Origin: an uncultured Akkermansia sp.
GTDB lineage: Bacteria; Verrucomicrobiota; Verrucomicrobiia; Verrucomicrobiales; Akkermansiaceae
DNA: 64,000 bases
NCBI GenBank assembly: GCA_947588645.1
Contig: CANPYO010000001.1
Coordinates: forward strand, 1 to 64,000
Reading direction: 5' to 3'
Below are positions 15,454 to 26,500 of this stretch, piece after piece. Within the stretch, counting starts at the first letter, position 1. The number at the start of each line of letters is the position of its first letter. Made by a program: the position numbers and the translations under genes. The notes under the pieces are model-generated. The model worked only from the letters and a program-made list of their open reading frames with translations. It did no database searches and was not told where the DNA came from.

Positions 15454-15501
15454 TGCGTGTTTTTGCTTTTTTCCGGGCGGCGTTCGGAGTAAAATGGGGG
15501 C

Positions 15502-18500
15502 ATGAAAAAGGATGGTGCAGATTACATTCGCATCCGAGGCGCGGCGGAAAATAATTTGAAGAAAATTGATGTGGATATCCCGCTCGGGAAACTGACGGTG
15601 GTGACGGGACCGAGCGGCAGCGGCAAGACGTCCCTGGCGATGGCTACCCTGTATGCAGAAGGGCAGCGACGTTACATGGAGACCTTTTCTCCGTACGTGC
15701 GGCAATTCATGGATCGCATGGACAGACCGGCGGTGGATGCTGTGGAAAATGTGCCGCCGGCTATTGCACTCGGCCAGAGAAATTCCATAAAAAACTCGCG
15801 TTCCACAGTGGGTACGATGACCGGCATGAACGAGTTTTTGAAGCTCGTCTTCTCGCGTCTTGCGGTGGGACATGATAAGCATGGGCACGAGGTGCGTCCC
15901 GCAACGCCGCAAGGGGTGGCAGCCGAGCTGCTGCGCGATCATCCGGGCGAGGAAGCCGCTGTCCTTTTCGGCGTGACTCCTGTGGGCAGCTTTGCGGAAA
16001 TGCGCGATGCGCTGGTGGCTCAGGGGTATTTGCGGGTGTGGGTGAAGGGCAAAATCATGCGTCTGGAGGATGCTTCGGAAAAGCAGCTGGGGATGAACGC
16101 GTGGCTCGTGGTGCAGGACCGCGTGCGCCTGACGCCCGAGAATGAGCCGCGTCTGACGGAAGCGTTGGAAAATGCCCTGCATTTCGGACAAAACATCGTC
16201 CAATGTTCGTTGCGCGCGGAAGACGGCAGCTGGGGCAAACCCATGCAGCGACGCAGTGATTGGTACCCCCTGCTCGAGCCGCAGCCGGGGCTTTTCAGCG
16301 GCAATTCTCCCCTGGGCGCGTGCCCCGAATGCAAGGGCTACGGTCGCGCGATCTCCTACGACTACAACAAGGGGTTGATCCCGGATCTCTCCATCCGCGA
16401 TGGCGCCCTCAAGATGCTCTCCACCCCCACGCTGTCCGCCTGCTTCCGCGACTTCGTCCGCGTGAATAAAAAATGCAAGGCGGTGCGCATGGATGTTCCC
16501 TGGAACAAGCTCACCCAAAAAGAGCGCGACTTTGTGCTGCTGGGCAACTGCGGGGATTTGGATGTCTGGCAGGCCTACGATCAGGGCTATTGGTACGGCT
16601 ACAAGGGCATTTTTGAGGATATGGAGAAGCACGCGCACAAGCTCACCGTTCGCGTTTTCCTGGCGTACTACCGCGTGTACAGCGTGTGCCCGGCGTGCGG
16701 TGGCGGACGTCTCAGACCCGAGGCTCTCGCCTTCACCTTGGGCGGGCTTACGGTGCCGCAGGTGCAGGCCTTGCCCATGGATGAGCTGCTGGTTTGGGTG
16801 GATACGCATGTCCTGCCGCAGGTGGGGAAGGATCGCTCGCTGGCGCTGGCCGTGCGCGAGCTGCGGAGTCGCGTGGCCTACCTGTGCGAGGTGGGCTTGC
16901 CGTATCTGAGCGCCTCGCGGCTCACGCGGTCGCTCTCCGGCGGCGAGATCGAGCGCGTGAGCCTCACTGCGTGCCTGGGCGCTTCGCTCACGGAGTCGCT
17001 TTTCGTGCTGGATGAACCGACGGTCGGCCTGCACTCGCGCGATACTTCGCGTCTCATCTCAGCCATGCAGAAATTGACCGCACGTGGCAACACTTTGGTT
17101 GTGGTGGAACATGAGGAGGCGGTGATGCGCGCGGCAGACTACATCGTCGATATGGGACCAACCGGCGGCTCTGCGGGTGGCAAATTGGTGTATGCGGGAA
17201 CCCCGGCCGGGCTGCTCAAGTCGCCGAAATCGCTCACCGGTCAATACCTGACGGGCGCCCGTTCCATCCCCATCCCCAAGAAACGCCGCAAACCATCCGG
17301 CATGATTCGCATACGCGGCGCCGAATGCCACAATCTCCACCGCTTCGACGTGGATATCCCGCTCGGCGTGTACACCTGCCTCACCGGTGTATCGGGAAGC
17401 GGCAAGAGCACGCTCGCCTGTCAAGTCCTCTACGGTCACGTGCATCCGGAAGAGCTGGACGATGAAGAGAGCGTACGCGTGAAGTCCATTCGCGGGTTGG
17501 AGAAAGTGCAGGAAGTCGTGCTGGTGGATCAGAGTCCCATCGTGCGAACGCCTCGTTCCACCCCCGCGCTCTACATGAAATTTTTCGAAGATATCCGCGC
17601 CCTTTTCGTTCAGGAGCCCACGGCTCAGGCGCGGGGTCTGAAACCCGGCTACTTTTCCTTCAACAGCGGGGAAGGCCGCTGCCCGCGTTGCGCAGGGCTG
17701 GGCATGGAAAAGGTGGAGATGCAGTTCCTCTCGGATATTTTCGTGCCCTGCGCGCTCTGCCACGGCTCGCGCTACACGCCGCAGGCTCTCAGCATCACTC
17801 ACCGTGGTTTGAGTATGGCCGATGTGCTGGCTCTGGACGTCAAGTCGGCCATTCGCTTTTTCTCCCAAGAAGCCAACGCCCATGGGGAGCGCATCACGGC
17901 AGGTCTGGAGCTGCTGCAGGAGGTGGGGCTGGGACACCTGGGGCTCGGGCAGCCCTTGCATACCCTCTCAGGCGGCGAAAATCAGCGACTCAAGCTCGCG
18001 CGCATCCTTTCCGAATCGAGCCTCTCTGCCGATGGCCGCGGGAGTTTGCTGATATTGGATGAGCCGGGTACGGGGCTTCATTTTTCGGATTTGGAGGCGC
18101 TGCTGGCAGTCTTCAACCGCTTGGTGGCGCAGGGACACTCGCTCCTGGTCATCGAGCACAATCTCGATCTCATCAAATGCGCGGATTACGTGATCGACTT
18201 GGGGCCGGAGGGTGGCAAGGGGGGCGGGCGCATCGTGGCTTCCGGCACGCCGGAACAGGTCGTGAAGCAAGGGCAGGGGCATACGGCCGCTTTTCTGAAG
18301 CTCGCTCTCGCCGCCGATCCCATTGTTCCGCAGTTGCCCGCCCCGGCTCGTGAGTCGTCCTCTTCCTCGCGCATGATTTCCCTGCGCGGCGCCCGCCACC
18401 ACCAGCTCAAGAACATCGATGTGGATATCCCCTTGCACGAAATGACCGTGGTCACCGGCCTCTCCGGCAGTGGCAAGAGTACACTCGCCTTCGACATCAT

Positions 18501-21033
18501 TTTCGCGGAGGGGCAGAAGCGTTTTATGGACGTGATGAGTCCCTACGCGCGCCAATTCACCGATCAGATGGAGACGCCGGATATTGATGCGCTCACCGGG
18601 TTGCCCCCTACGGTTGCCATCGAGCAAAATCGCTCTCGCGGCGGCAGTAAATCCACCGTCGGCACGGTCACGGAGATATGGCAATACCTGCGCCTGCTCT
18701 ACGCTAAACTCGGCACGCCGCATTGCCCGCGCTGCGGGGTCGAGGTCGGTCGCCGCTCTCCCGCAGAAATCCACGCCGTCGTGCAGCAGTTCATCGCTCG
18801 CAAACCGGCTTCGCTGCTCATCGCCGCTCCGGTCGTGCGCAACCGCAAGGGCCATTACGCTGACCTGGCGCGCTGGGCTGCTCGCAAGCATTATCCTTTC
18901 CTCATCGCGGATGGCTCCCTCGTGGCTCCGGATGATTTCACGCCCCTGGATCGCTACTCCAATCACGATGTGGATGTGGTGCTCGCCGAAATTGCGGTGA
19001 AACGTAATGCCATTTCCATGAATGGCTCCCCCTGCGACTTCGCGACGCTGCAGGAGTGCATCGATCGCGCCCTGGAGATGGGCGACGGTTTCCTGCGCCT
19101 CATCACTTCGCGCAATGTGCAGCGTGCCACATTGCTCGGCACGCGTCTCACCTGCCCGAAATGCGGGGAATCTTACGCCGACCCCGAACCGTCCACCTTT
19201 TCTTTCAACTCACCGCATGGGTGGTGTCCCGTTTGCCTGGGGCATGGCTTCGTGCAACAGCGCTCCCATGCCCATCGAGATGACGACGCCCGCACCAGCG
19301 AACTCGAAAAAGAACTGCGTTTTGATTTGGAAGCCGAGCAAGCCGCTGAAAAGGGCGAGCTCTCCTGCGTATGTCCTGCGTGCGGCGGGCAGCGTCTGAA
19401 TCCCTTTGCTCTCGGTGTCACTCTCTTTGGTCGCTCCATCGCTGAGCTGGGCGAGGCGGATGCCCAATCCGCTCTGCGCATGGTGCAGGACTGGCGTTTC
19501 AGCGGACGGGAGGCCGAAATCGCCCGCAACGTGGTGGCCGAAATTGAACCGCGCTTGCGCTTCCTGCAGGGCGTTGGCCTCGGCTACCTCTCGATGAACC
19601 GCGCTGCCACCACTCTCTCCGGCGGAGAAATCCAGCGCATTCGCCTGGCCGCTCAGCTGGGCTCCAACCTTCGTGGTGTGCTCTACGTCCTGGATGAACC
19701 GACTATCGGCTTGCACCCGCGCGACAATGATCGCCTGCTTGCCACGCTCGATGATCTGAAACGCCGCGGTAATACGCTGCTCGTGGTCGAACATGATGAG
19801 GACACCATGCGCCGCGCCGACCACCTGATCGACATGGGGCCCGGCGCCGGCATCCACGGCGGGCAGATTGTGGCTGAGGGGTCGCTCGACGAGATCATGC
19901 ACAACAGCGCTTCTGTCACCGGGCAGGCCTTTCGCCGGACGGATCAACACCCGTTTTGCGGCAAGTGGCTGCCGTTGAAGGATGCCGTCTGGCTCGAGCT
20001 CACGGGCTGCCGCCTGCACAATTTAAAAAACGTCACCCTGCGCATCCCCCGCGCTCGTTTCACGGTGGTGACCGGTCCTTCCGGCGCCGGCAAAACTTCG
20101 CTCATCACCGATACGCTCGGCCCCGCAGTGCGCCGCGCTGCCGGCGATTCCTCCATCCCCAAGACATGGAAGAGCGCCAAGGGCTTGGACACAGTGCGCG
20201 CGCTCTATCAAGTGGATCAAACCCCGTTGGGCAAAACCCCGCGTTCCACCCCCGCCACCTACATCGGCATCTTCGATGAAATACGCAAACTCTTCGCTCA
20301 GTCGGCGGATGCTCGCCGCCTCGGTTTCGATGCAAGCCGCTTTTCCTTCAACACCTCCTCCGGCAACTGCCCGGACTGCAAAGGCACCGGCTTCATCCGC
20401 CGCGAAATGGATTTCCTGCCGCCCTGCGCCGTGCCCTGCGAGACGTGTCGCGGTTCGCGTTACAACTCCCGCACCCTTCAGGTGCGCTACCATGGCAAGA
20501 CCATTGCTGAGGTGCTGGGGATGAATATGGAGCAGGCCGCCGCCTTTTTCGAAGGACAGCCCCGCCTTGCCGATCCCCTGCGTCTGCTCTGCGATACCGG
20601 TCTGGGCTATCTCACCCTCGGCCAGGCGAGCAACACTCTCTCCGGCGGCGAGGCGCAACGCATCAAACTCGTCTCCGAGCTCATCAAGGGACGTCGTGCC
20701 GCACTCACGGCCATTCGGCGCGGACGCACTCTCCCCCAAGACCTCTACCTCATTGAGGAGCCCACCATCGGCTTGCACCCCCAGGATGTCCGTCTGCTCG
20801 TCCGGGTCCTCCGCCGCCTCGTGGAGCTCGGCAATACCGTCGTCGTCATCGAGCATAATCTCGAGCTGATAGCCGAGGCCGATTACATCATCGATATGGG
20901 ACCCTCCGCCGGCGCAGAAGGTGGACAAATTATGGCGACAGGCACTCCCCGCCAACTCGCCCGCAGCAAATCCTCCCCCACGGCCTCCTTCATCCGCGCC
21001 GAGCTCGCCTCCGGAATACCCCGTCCGCACTGA
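15502..21033 (+). CDS. uvrA: Tandem-duplicated excinuclease subunit UvrA
   Basis: An 1843-aa protein made of two complete UvrA halves (about 1-950 and 952-1843), against about 940 aa for ordinary UvrA. UvrA recognises bulky DNA lesions and loads UvrB in nucleotide excision repair. Four ABC modules are visible, with Walker A at about 36 (GPSGSGKT), 629 (GVSGSGKS), 986 (GLSGSGKS) and 1525 (GPSGAGKT) and signatures LSGGEIERV, LSGGENQRL, LSGGEIQRI and LSGGEAQRI. Zinc-binding CxxC pairs occur in both halves (CPECKGYG, CPACGGGRL, CPRCAGLG, CPKCGESYA, CPDCKGTG). UvrB-binding-like regions follow each first Walker A. The N-half keeps the insertion domain, while in the C-half it is reduced. One polypeptide probably replaces the usual dimer. 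A TAAAAT -10 box 7 nt before the ATG suggests a leaderless mRNA. Duplicated UvrA is known from chlamydiae and relatives. Confidence 0.93.
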   Translation: MKKDGADYIRIRGAAENNLKKIDVDIPLGKLTVVTGPSGSGKTSLAMATLYAEGQRRYMETFSPYVRQFMDRMDRPAVDAVENVPPAIALGQRNSIKNSRSTVGTMTGMNEFLKLVFSRLAVGHDKHGHEVRPATPQGVAAELLRDHPGEEAAVLFGVTPVGSFAEMRDALVAQGYLRVWVKGKIMRLEDASEKQLGMNAWLVVQDRVRLTPENEPRLTEALENALHFGQNIVQCSLRAEDGSWGKPMQRRSDWYPLLEPQPGLFSGNSPLGACPECKGYGRAISYDYNKGLIPDLSIRDGALKMLSTPTLSACFRDFVRVNKKCKAVRMDVPWNKLTQKERDFVLLGNCGDLDVWQAYDQGYWYGYKGIFEDMEKHAHKLTVRVFLAYYRVYSVCPACGGGRLRPEALAFTLGGLTVPQVQALPMDELLVWVDTHVLPQVGKDRSLALAVRELRSRVAYLCEVGLPYLSASRLTRSLSGGEIERVSLTACLGASLTESLFVLDEPTVGLHSRDTSRLISAMQKLTARGNTLVVVEHEEAVMRAADYIVDMGPTGGSAGGKLVYAGTPAGLLKSPKSLTGQYLTGARSIPIPKKRRKPSGMIRIRGAECHNLHRFDVDIPLGVYTCLTGVSGSGKSTLACQVLYGHVHPEELDDEESVRVKSIRGLEKVQEVVLVDQSPIVRTPRSTPALYMKFFEDIRALFVQEPTAQARGLKPGYFSFNSGEGRCPRCAGLGMEKVEMQFLSDIFVPCALCHGSRYTPQALSITHRGLSMADVLALDVKSAIRFFSQEANAHGERITAGLELLQEVGLGHLGLGQPLHTLSGGENQRLKLARILSESSLSADGRGSLLILDEPGTGLHFSDLEALLAVFNRLVAQGHSLLVIEHNLDLIKCADYVIDLGPEGGKGGGRIVASGTPEQVVKQGQGHTAAFLKLALAADPIVPQLPAPARESSSSSRMISLRGARHHQLKNIDVDIPLHEMTVVTGLSGSGKSTLAFDIIFAEGQKRFMDVMSPYARQFTDQMETPDIDALTGLPPTVAIEQNRSRGGSKSTVGTVTEIWQYLRLLYAKLGTPHCPRCGVEVGRRSPAEIHAVVQQFIARKPASLLIAAPVVRNRKGHYADLARWAARKHYPFLIADGSLVAPDDFTPLDRYSNHDVDVVLAEIAVKRNAISMNGSPCDFATLQECIDRALEMGDGFLRLITSRNVQRATLLGTRLTCPKCGESYADPEPSTFSFNSPHGWCPVCLGHGFVQQRSHAHRDDDARTSELEKELRFDLEAEQAAEKGELSCVCPACGGQRLNPFALGVTLFGRSIAELGEADAQSALRMVQDWRFSGREAEIARNVVAEIEPRLRFLQGVGLGYLSMNRAATTLSGGEIQRIRLAAQLGSNLRGVLYVLDEPTIGLHPRDNDRLLATLDDLKRRGNTLLVVEHDEDTMRRADHLIDMGPGAGIHGGQIVAEGSLDEIMHNSASVTGQAFRRTDQHPFCGKWLPLKDAVWLELTGCRLHNLKNVTLRIPRARFTVVTGPSGAGKTSLITDTLGPAVRRAAGDSSIPKTWKSAKGLDTVRALYQVDQTPLGKTPRSTPATYIGIFDEIRKLFAQSADARRLGFDASRFSFNTSSGNCPDCKGTGFIRREMDFLPPCAVPCETCRGSRYNSRTLQVRYHGKTIAEVLGMNMEQAAAFFEGQPRLADPLRLLCDTGLGYLTLGQASNTLSGGEAQRIKLVSELIKGRRAALTAIRRGRTLPQDLYLIEEPTIGLHPQDVRLLVRVLRRLVELGNTVVVIEHNLELIAEADYIIDMGPSAGAEGGQIMATGTPRQLARSKSSPTASFIRAELASGIPRPH

Positions 21034-21197
21034 AAGCTTGCCTCAAGCTCGTGGGGCGGCTGTGAGTCAACGTACTTCGTACCTCGTAAATGAGCAGCCG
21101 CTCTGCGGCCGCTTGGGGCCGTCGGCCACTTTCGCAGCTTCGCGAGCTCCGCTCGCCGAATTTTGCAAATCGTAAATCGTAAATGAATGATTTTGCC
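21034..21197. repeat. Convergent intergenic space with hairpins and heptamers
   Basis: AGCTTG-CCT-CAAGCT sits just after the uvrA stop and GC-rich inverted repeats follow. AAATCGT heptamers are at 21167-21184. It probably serves as a two-way terminator for uvrA and the convergent gene. Confidence 0.5.
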
Positions 21198-22991
21198 TCA
21201 AAACAACCTGTTGGGTTTCTTCTCTTCTCGCCCCTCCAGATAATTGACATTGCGGCTTACGCCGGCGCCGTAGGGAGAAGACAGGCGGACGTCCGGTTCG
21301 CTCTTGATGAGACGCCCGGATCGGCGGAGCCACCACAGCCCACCCAGCACGAGAAGAATTGATCCCATCACGGAAGCGACCCCCACCGCAATCGGGCGCA
21401 TTGATGGGTTGTCAATCATTTGGCGCAGCTCATCACCCAGGGTTACATCCTCGGCCTCATCTTCCTCGCGCATTTGGATGGGAATGAGCGGCACCAGCAT
21501 ATCGGCACGCTGCTCCAGAGGCGGAAGCTGCTCGGCCACAGGAGCCAGGCAGGCATTCAGCTCCTGCACGGCAGCCAGCACGCCCTCCACCCCGCCACCG
21601 CGTACCAGCGCTGCGTGTCGCACCCTGTCGAGCCAGGCATGGCGGTCGGTATCAGTCAGGTTGAGTTCGTGGTAGCCGAGTTCAATTTGAGGGGAATCGC
21701 CCACACCGTACATGAGCATCACCGTATATTCGCCCGGCTGAGCCACACTGCGAGCCAGCGCACCCGCCGCCAGCTCCATGGGTATCTCTTGCCCGGTGCG
21801 GAAAAAAGCAATGTACAGGTGGTAGCCGGAGTTCGCATTCACTCGGCGCAACGTGTATTCCACATCCTCGCGTTCCGGCCTGTTCAACAGCTCTTGCGGG
21901 TCAAGGATACTCTGCCCCTGTGCCGAGGTGTAGCCCTGGTAGAATCGCTTCGAGATGCGCTCATCCTTCGGCGCGCTGTCGCCCACGGGTGGCGGAGGCG
22001 TTCCCCCTGCATCCGTCAGCATGCGGTACGCCGCGGGTATCTCCCCCGACAGCAAATGGACATAATCCCCATGGGACCACTTCGGAGCCGCATGCGGTGT
22101 CGCGGGGTTGCCGCCTTCTTCCTTTGCCTCCGGCTTCGCAGGCGTCTGTGCGCCAGGATCCTTCCCTCCCTCTGTCACCTCCTCAGCCGCGGCATCATCC
22201 GGAAGCGCTGTCTCGGGGGCAGCCTGCAAACTCCCCGCCAACACGCCCATCGCCACCGCCACACTGCGCATCAAGATCGGCTTGCGCATGCGCTTGTTCA
22301 CACTGTGCGAACGCGCTGCCAACTGCGTCACAGCAGATTTCATCACCTTGCGCAGCCCCACCGCCGTGGCGCGCTCGCGGAAGTAGAGACGAGCCCCGAT
22401 GATGCTGCTGTTGATGCTGTCGGGGTTGATATAAGGATCCAGCATGTAGCCCCAGGTGAAGCACGCAACCTCCAGCTGCACATCCAGCGCCAAAATCAAC
22501 ATCCACTCCTGCCTCACCGGCGGCGGATAGGGATGGATGAAATCGCGGATGTTCTTGCGAAGCTGCTTCCACCACTCGCGTATGACTCCGATCCGCTCGT
22601 GCTCATCCTCCCGCGAGCGACCGTGCCCCATGGCCAAATCGGCGTCCTCAATGGCTTGCACCGCCTCGCGCTTGCCGAATGATGGATGATGAATCACCGC
22701 GTGATTGAGCGCCCAGTGCGCATGCGCTCGAAATTGCTTCATCTGCCCGTGCGAGGTGATGAATATGCCCAGCGCCACGGGTGGAATATTGCGCTCCATA
22801 TCCTCCAACGCCTCCATGAGTTCCCGCCTCTCACTGTGCGTGAGCACGCCCGCTTCATCCACAACTCGCGTAAACTCCAGAGCCTGTGTCCCAAACACGG
22901 CTTCCGCACGCTTCAGACTATACCCACATACCGGGCAGCGCTCCACGGCGCCCGGGTGTATCGTCGCATGACAACTGGGACATATTGGCAC
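21198..22991 (-). CDS. TPM-domain membrane protein with N-terminal zinc ribbon
   Basis: A 597-aa protein of unknown function. The N-terminal zinc ribbon has C4, C7, C19 and C22 (CPSC..CPVC). It is followed by a TPM-like domain (EFTRVVDEAGVLTHSERREL..) of the kind found in membrane-anchored, phosphatase-annotated and photosystem-assembly proteins. Mid-protein (about 245-265) lies a signal-like hydrophobic stretch (PILMRSVAVAMGVLAGSLQA), then an acidic Pro-rich linker, a second globular region and a C-terminal membrane helix (VGVASVMGSILLVLGGLWWL) with a short charged tail. The GTG at 22991 was chosen because AAGGGG lies just upstream and the longer frame runs through an intergenic repeat into an unrelated fragment. 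The internal signal-like segment may mean one membrane span or a second start. Confidence 0.6.
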   Translation of the reverse strand: MPICPSCHATIHPGAVERCPVCGYSLKRAEAVFGTQALEFTRVVDEAGVLTHSERRELMEALEDMERNIPPVALGIFITSHGQMKQFRAHAHWALNHAVIHHPSFGKREAVQAIEDADLAMGHGRSREDEHERIGVIREWWKQLRKNIRDFIHPYPPPVRQEWMLILALDVQLEVACFTWGYMLDPYINPDSINSSIIGARLYFRERATAVGLRKVMKSAVTQLAARSHSVNKRMRKPILMRSVAVAMGVLAGSLQAAPETALPDDAAAEEVTEGGKDPGAQTPAKPEAKEEGGNPATPHAAPKWSHGDYVHLLSGEIPAAYRMLTDAGGTPPPPVGDSAPKDERISKRFYQGYTSAQGQSILDPQELLNRPEREDVEYTLRRVNANSGYHLYIAFFRTGQEIPMELAAGALARSVAQPGEYTVMLMYGVGDSPQIELGYHELNLTDTDRHAWLDRVRHAALVRGGGVEGVLAAVQELNACLAPVAEQLPPLEQRADMLVPLIPIQMREEDEAEDVTLGDELRQMIDNPSMRPIAVGVASVMGSILLVLGGLWWLRRSGRLIKSEPDVRLSSPYGAGVSRNVNYLEGREEKKPNRLF

Positions 22992-23057
22992 GCACCCCTT
23001 ATATCCTATTTTCCCGCGCGCGTAAAGAACGAATTCGCGCGCAAACGCGGAGCTTGT

Positions 23058-23270
23058 CCAATCGTAAATTTCCCTAACGTTACCATTTTTTGCAAGTCGA
23101 CTTGCGGATGACCTCACCGCATGCTCGCTCTTTTTCTGAAAACCAAAGGCCAACCGGTAGGCTTCCGTCTGGCTTTCGCCCTCCGCAATCTGTCGAGCAA
23201 ATGGCAAATGTTGCTCTTTTCCCTTCTCAGGTTCCCTCTTATGTGTCGCTTTTTTGTCACACTGTTGCAT
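23058..23270 (-). pseudogene. Truncated terminase small subunit-like gene
   Basis: About 70 residues starting MQQCDKKATHK, with an ideal ribosome-binding site (GGAGGAAAT before ATG). The stretch LPFARQIAEGESQTEAYRLA followed by SEHAVRSSASRLAKNGNVRE resembles the N-terminal DNA-binding helices of phage terminase small subunits (Terminase_2 type). The frame then runs into an intergenic repeat (AAATTTACGATTGG and a GC hairpin) and into the next gene without a stop, so the natural C-terminus is lost. I read it as a phage or mobile-element remnant. A different HTH family is possible. Confidence 0.45.
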
Positions 23271-23373
23271 ATTTCCTCCGTAACTCGTTTCCCCAAATCG
23301 TAATCGTACATAGGCGCCGCCACGCGCCCCGGTCTGCCTTGATTTATTTTTTCTCCAGAAACGCATTTTTTTC

Positions 23374-23401
23374 TTGCTTACCGCCCCTAAAAAGCTAGAA
23401 T
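23374..23401 (+). promoter_or_regulatory. Promoter of the giant autotransporter
   Basis: TTGCTT (23374-23379), a 16-nt spacer and TAGAAT (23396-23401), giving a leader of about 93 nt that contains a GGGG-TGT-CCCC hairpin. The spacer CCGCCCCTAAAAAGC repeats the spacer of the promoter at 4312. Confidence 0.55.
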
Positions 23402-23500
23402 GAATCTGTGCGTCTGTCGGGGGTGTCCCCGGGCATGCGTTTCTACTGATACCATCGACCCTCAGAAGAATTCTCCCTTACATCATTCTATTCAATCATC

Positions 23501-26500
23501 ATGAAACTTCACCTTCCATGCGGACTTCGCAAGGCTCTGTTGGCATGCCTTGCCGCTTTAGCTGCGCATTGCCGTGTCCCTCGCACGGTATCGACCGGCA
23601 CCGCCTTGCTGGGCGTCTTTACCATGCTTTGGGGCGCAGCCTCCCACGCGGCTACTCAGCAGGATCAGGACTCGCCCTTGTCGGAGGACGAGGAAGTTCT
23701 CCTTTTGGATGAACCGGACGAGCTCACCTTCGATGCTCCCAACCTGTTGAGTGAGGATGATGAGTATGGCTTGCAGAGATTCCTCGCCGCCAACAACGAG
23801 GAAAACGTCATGACGATCTCTCGAGGTGATTCGGGGATTATGCCGGTTGCAGCGCCAGACGGAGCTTTTGAGGTAAATGCTCATGACAGAGGGGCCGGCT
23901 CATTGACAGATGCGTACAGCAATCACAACCAGGCGGGAACGACTTGGAATATTAACTTGAAGTCCGGAATCAACTACTTCCCCTCCACCGCCGATCCGAT
24001 CCTGGCCAATATTTACTTAAGCCAAACCTTGACGATTAACCAGGGATCTTCTAGGACTACTGTGACATTCCAAGGTGCAATTACAGGGGAAAATGGCGCC
24101 AACTTGGTGTACGCCTGGGCGGGGGGAGCAAGTGTCGGCTGGAAATTCATGGCTAGTACTCTCGATGATTTCCGTGGTAATATTTCCACTTCAGGTAGGG
24201 AAAATGATACTGACGCCGCCCACACATTCACATGTACGATTGAGGGGAGATCGAATACGGGGGCAATCACACTGAATGGCAGGCAAGATGTTTTGGCGCT
24301 GAACAACGCCACCATGCGGAACTCTGCCATCAATGTGACTACTCTGAACGTGGCAAATAAAGATGCCTCAACGACCACTGCTACGACATTTGATGTCGAA
24401 AATGTTACCGTGACGGGTACGCTGACTACCGCGCCCGGGAGCACAGCGCAGTTCGATTCGGGTAACATTGTGCTTGCCACTGTCACCAATAACGGGACAT
24501 TGAGCTTGGGAAACACTGCCTCTGCGATATTAAACGGTGTGATGTCTGGCAGTGGCTCCCTGACGATAGGAGGTACGGCATCTTTGACTGTGAGCGCCAA
24601 TAACAATGTTGATGTCAATAGCCTGACCATGAGCGGCGGCACACTGACGTCGAATGGGACGGGACAGGTGAACGTCAACGGTGTCCTGACCATGAGCGGC
24701 GGGAGTATAACGGTGGGTAATCGTCTTTTTTTGAAGGATAACGGTAATACACATTACATCCGAGGGGGAGCAAGCGTGACCGCGGCAGAGATGACCAACG
24801 GTCAAGGTCATGTGGGGAATTTGGTGATTGGCGGACAGGTAAACGGGGTTGGAGATGTGACTAATGGCAAGCTCACGGTGGGGAGTGGAGCTTCGACGGT
24901 GACGGCTGACCTCCTGAAGGCGCGTACTCTCTGGATCAGTAACGCCCAAACTGTAAGTAATGCGGATAATCGCTCCGTGGTGATCGTTTATGGTGGAGTA
25001 AACCTCTACACTAAGTTTGATCGTAGCACGTTAACGGCAACAGGTCTGTCCGGAGATGTGTGTGTCCTGGTCGATGGTGCGAGTGACTTGATTGTGAAGG
25101 GGGCCATGCACGGAAATAACAACGCTCTCCTCGAGAGTGTGTATGTGAGAAATAACGCGACGATGACCGTGGAAGGGATGCTCTCCATCCAGAATGACAA
25201 TAAGTTAGACATCAATGCTGGCACCGTGACCCTGAATGGCGGTTTGACGGCGAATTCTGTGGCTTTGACGCAGGGGAGTCTGACGGCGGGCGGGACAAAG
25301 GTGACCGGTACCTTCACCATGGGAGGTGGTGTCACAGCGCAAGCAGCGGTTGACGGGCTGAGTGCTGGTTCTCTGGAGACGCTGGAGAACGGAAAAAGTC
25401 TGACCTTGGTGAGTGGGGCGTTGACAATAACGGACGCCGTGAATATATCGGGGGGAGAACTGCGTCTGAGTGGAGGAGCTGTGAGTGTGGCGAACGGGAT
25501 TGACGCAAGCGGGGGCAAGCTGGTGCTGGGCAGTGTGAGGGTGGCAGAGGATCTGAAGATCACGCTGAGAGACAGCGCCGTCCTTGAGGTGGCAGATGGT
25601 GCAGAACCGGGGATTGATGGAATTTCACGGATAACGCTGGGTATCGAGGTGGCGGATGACGCCTCGTCGGGTGGCAAGCTGAAGCTCACGAAGGCCGCCA
25701 TGGACACGTTGCTTAAGTGGAAAGGACAGATCAACTTCAGCATCACGGGAGCGCCGATCGGCGCCATTTGGGATTACGAGCTCTTCGACGACACGACGGG
25801 TTGGTCGAGTGCCGATACCGAGGCTGCCGAGTCTTTCCTGAAGGAGTTCCTGGGAAAGGACATCCTGGAGGGACGAGGAGGCATCACAGTGGATTCCTCA
25901 GGCAATGTGCACTACGCCTTGGCCGGAGACCTCACGTGGACCGGTCAAGACGGTGAGACGGGCAGTGTGTGGGATGAGACTGCCAAGAATTGGGAGAAGG
26001 AAGGTAAAGAGGCTCAGGTGTTCGAAGACAAAGATTCTGTCACATTCGGCACCGCTGGAAGCGGGCACAGTGATATCATCGTATCCGGTGAACTGACTGC
26101 CGGGGATATCCGCGTGGAGGGCGAAAGCATTTACAGCTTCACCGGAGAGGAGGGAGATGATTCGATAAACGCTGTCGGGAATTTGTACGTGAGAGATGGC
26201 TCGTCGGCAACCTTTAGTAATTTAAAGTCGTTCAGCGTGGCGGGCGGCACGCTGCAGGGTACTCTTAGGCTTGAAAACACGGGGACAGAGAACAGCCTGG
26301 GCAGCATGATCGTGAAATCTGGCGGCGGGATCACCATTGTCGGCGAAACGGCGAGAACCACTCTGACGAGTCTTGATATCGAGGGCGGCTCGCTGACCTC
26401 CTTCGGCGCGGGGCAGGACGGCTCCAAGAGCGTCGGCGGCGCGATCACCGTAAATGGGGCGATGACCGTAAGCAACGTCGACGGTAGCGGTGGTCAGGTA

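Noticed and set aside
15439-17034. Open frames antisense to the double uvrA gene, up to 531 codons
   Set aside because: They are Arg/His-rich shadow frames opposite conserved ABC domains with no motif of their own.
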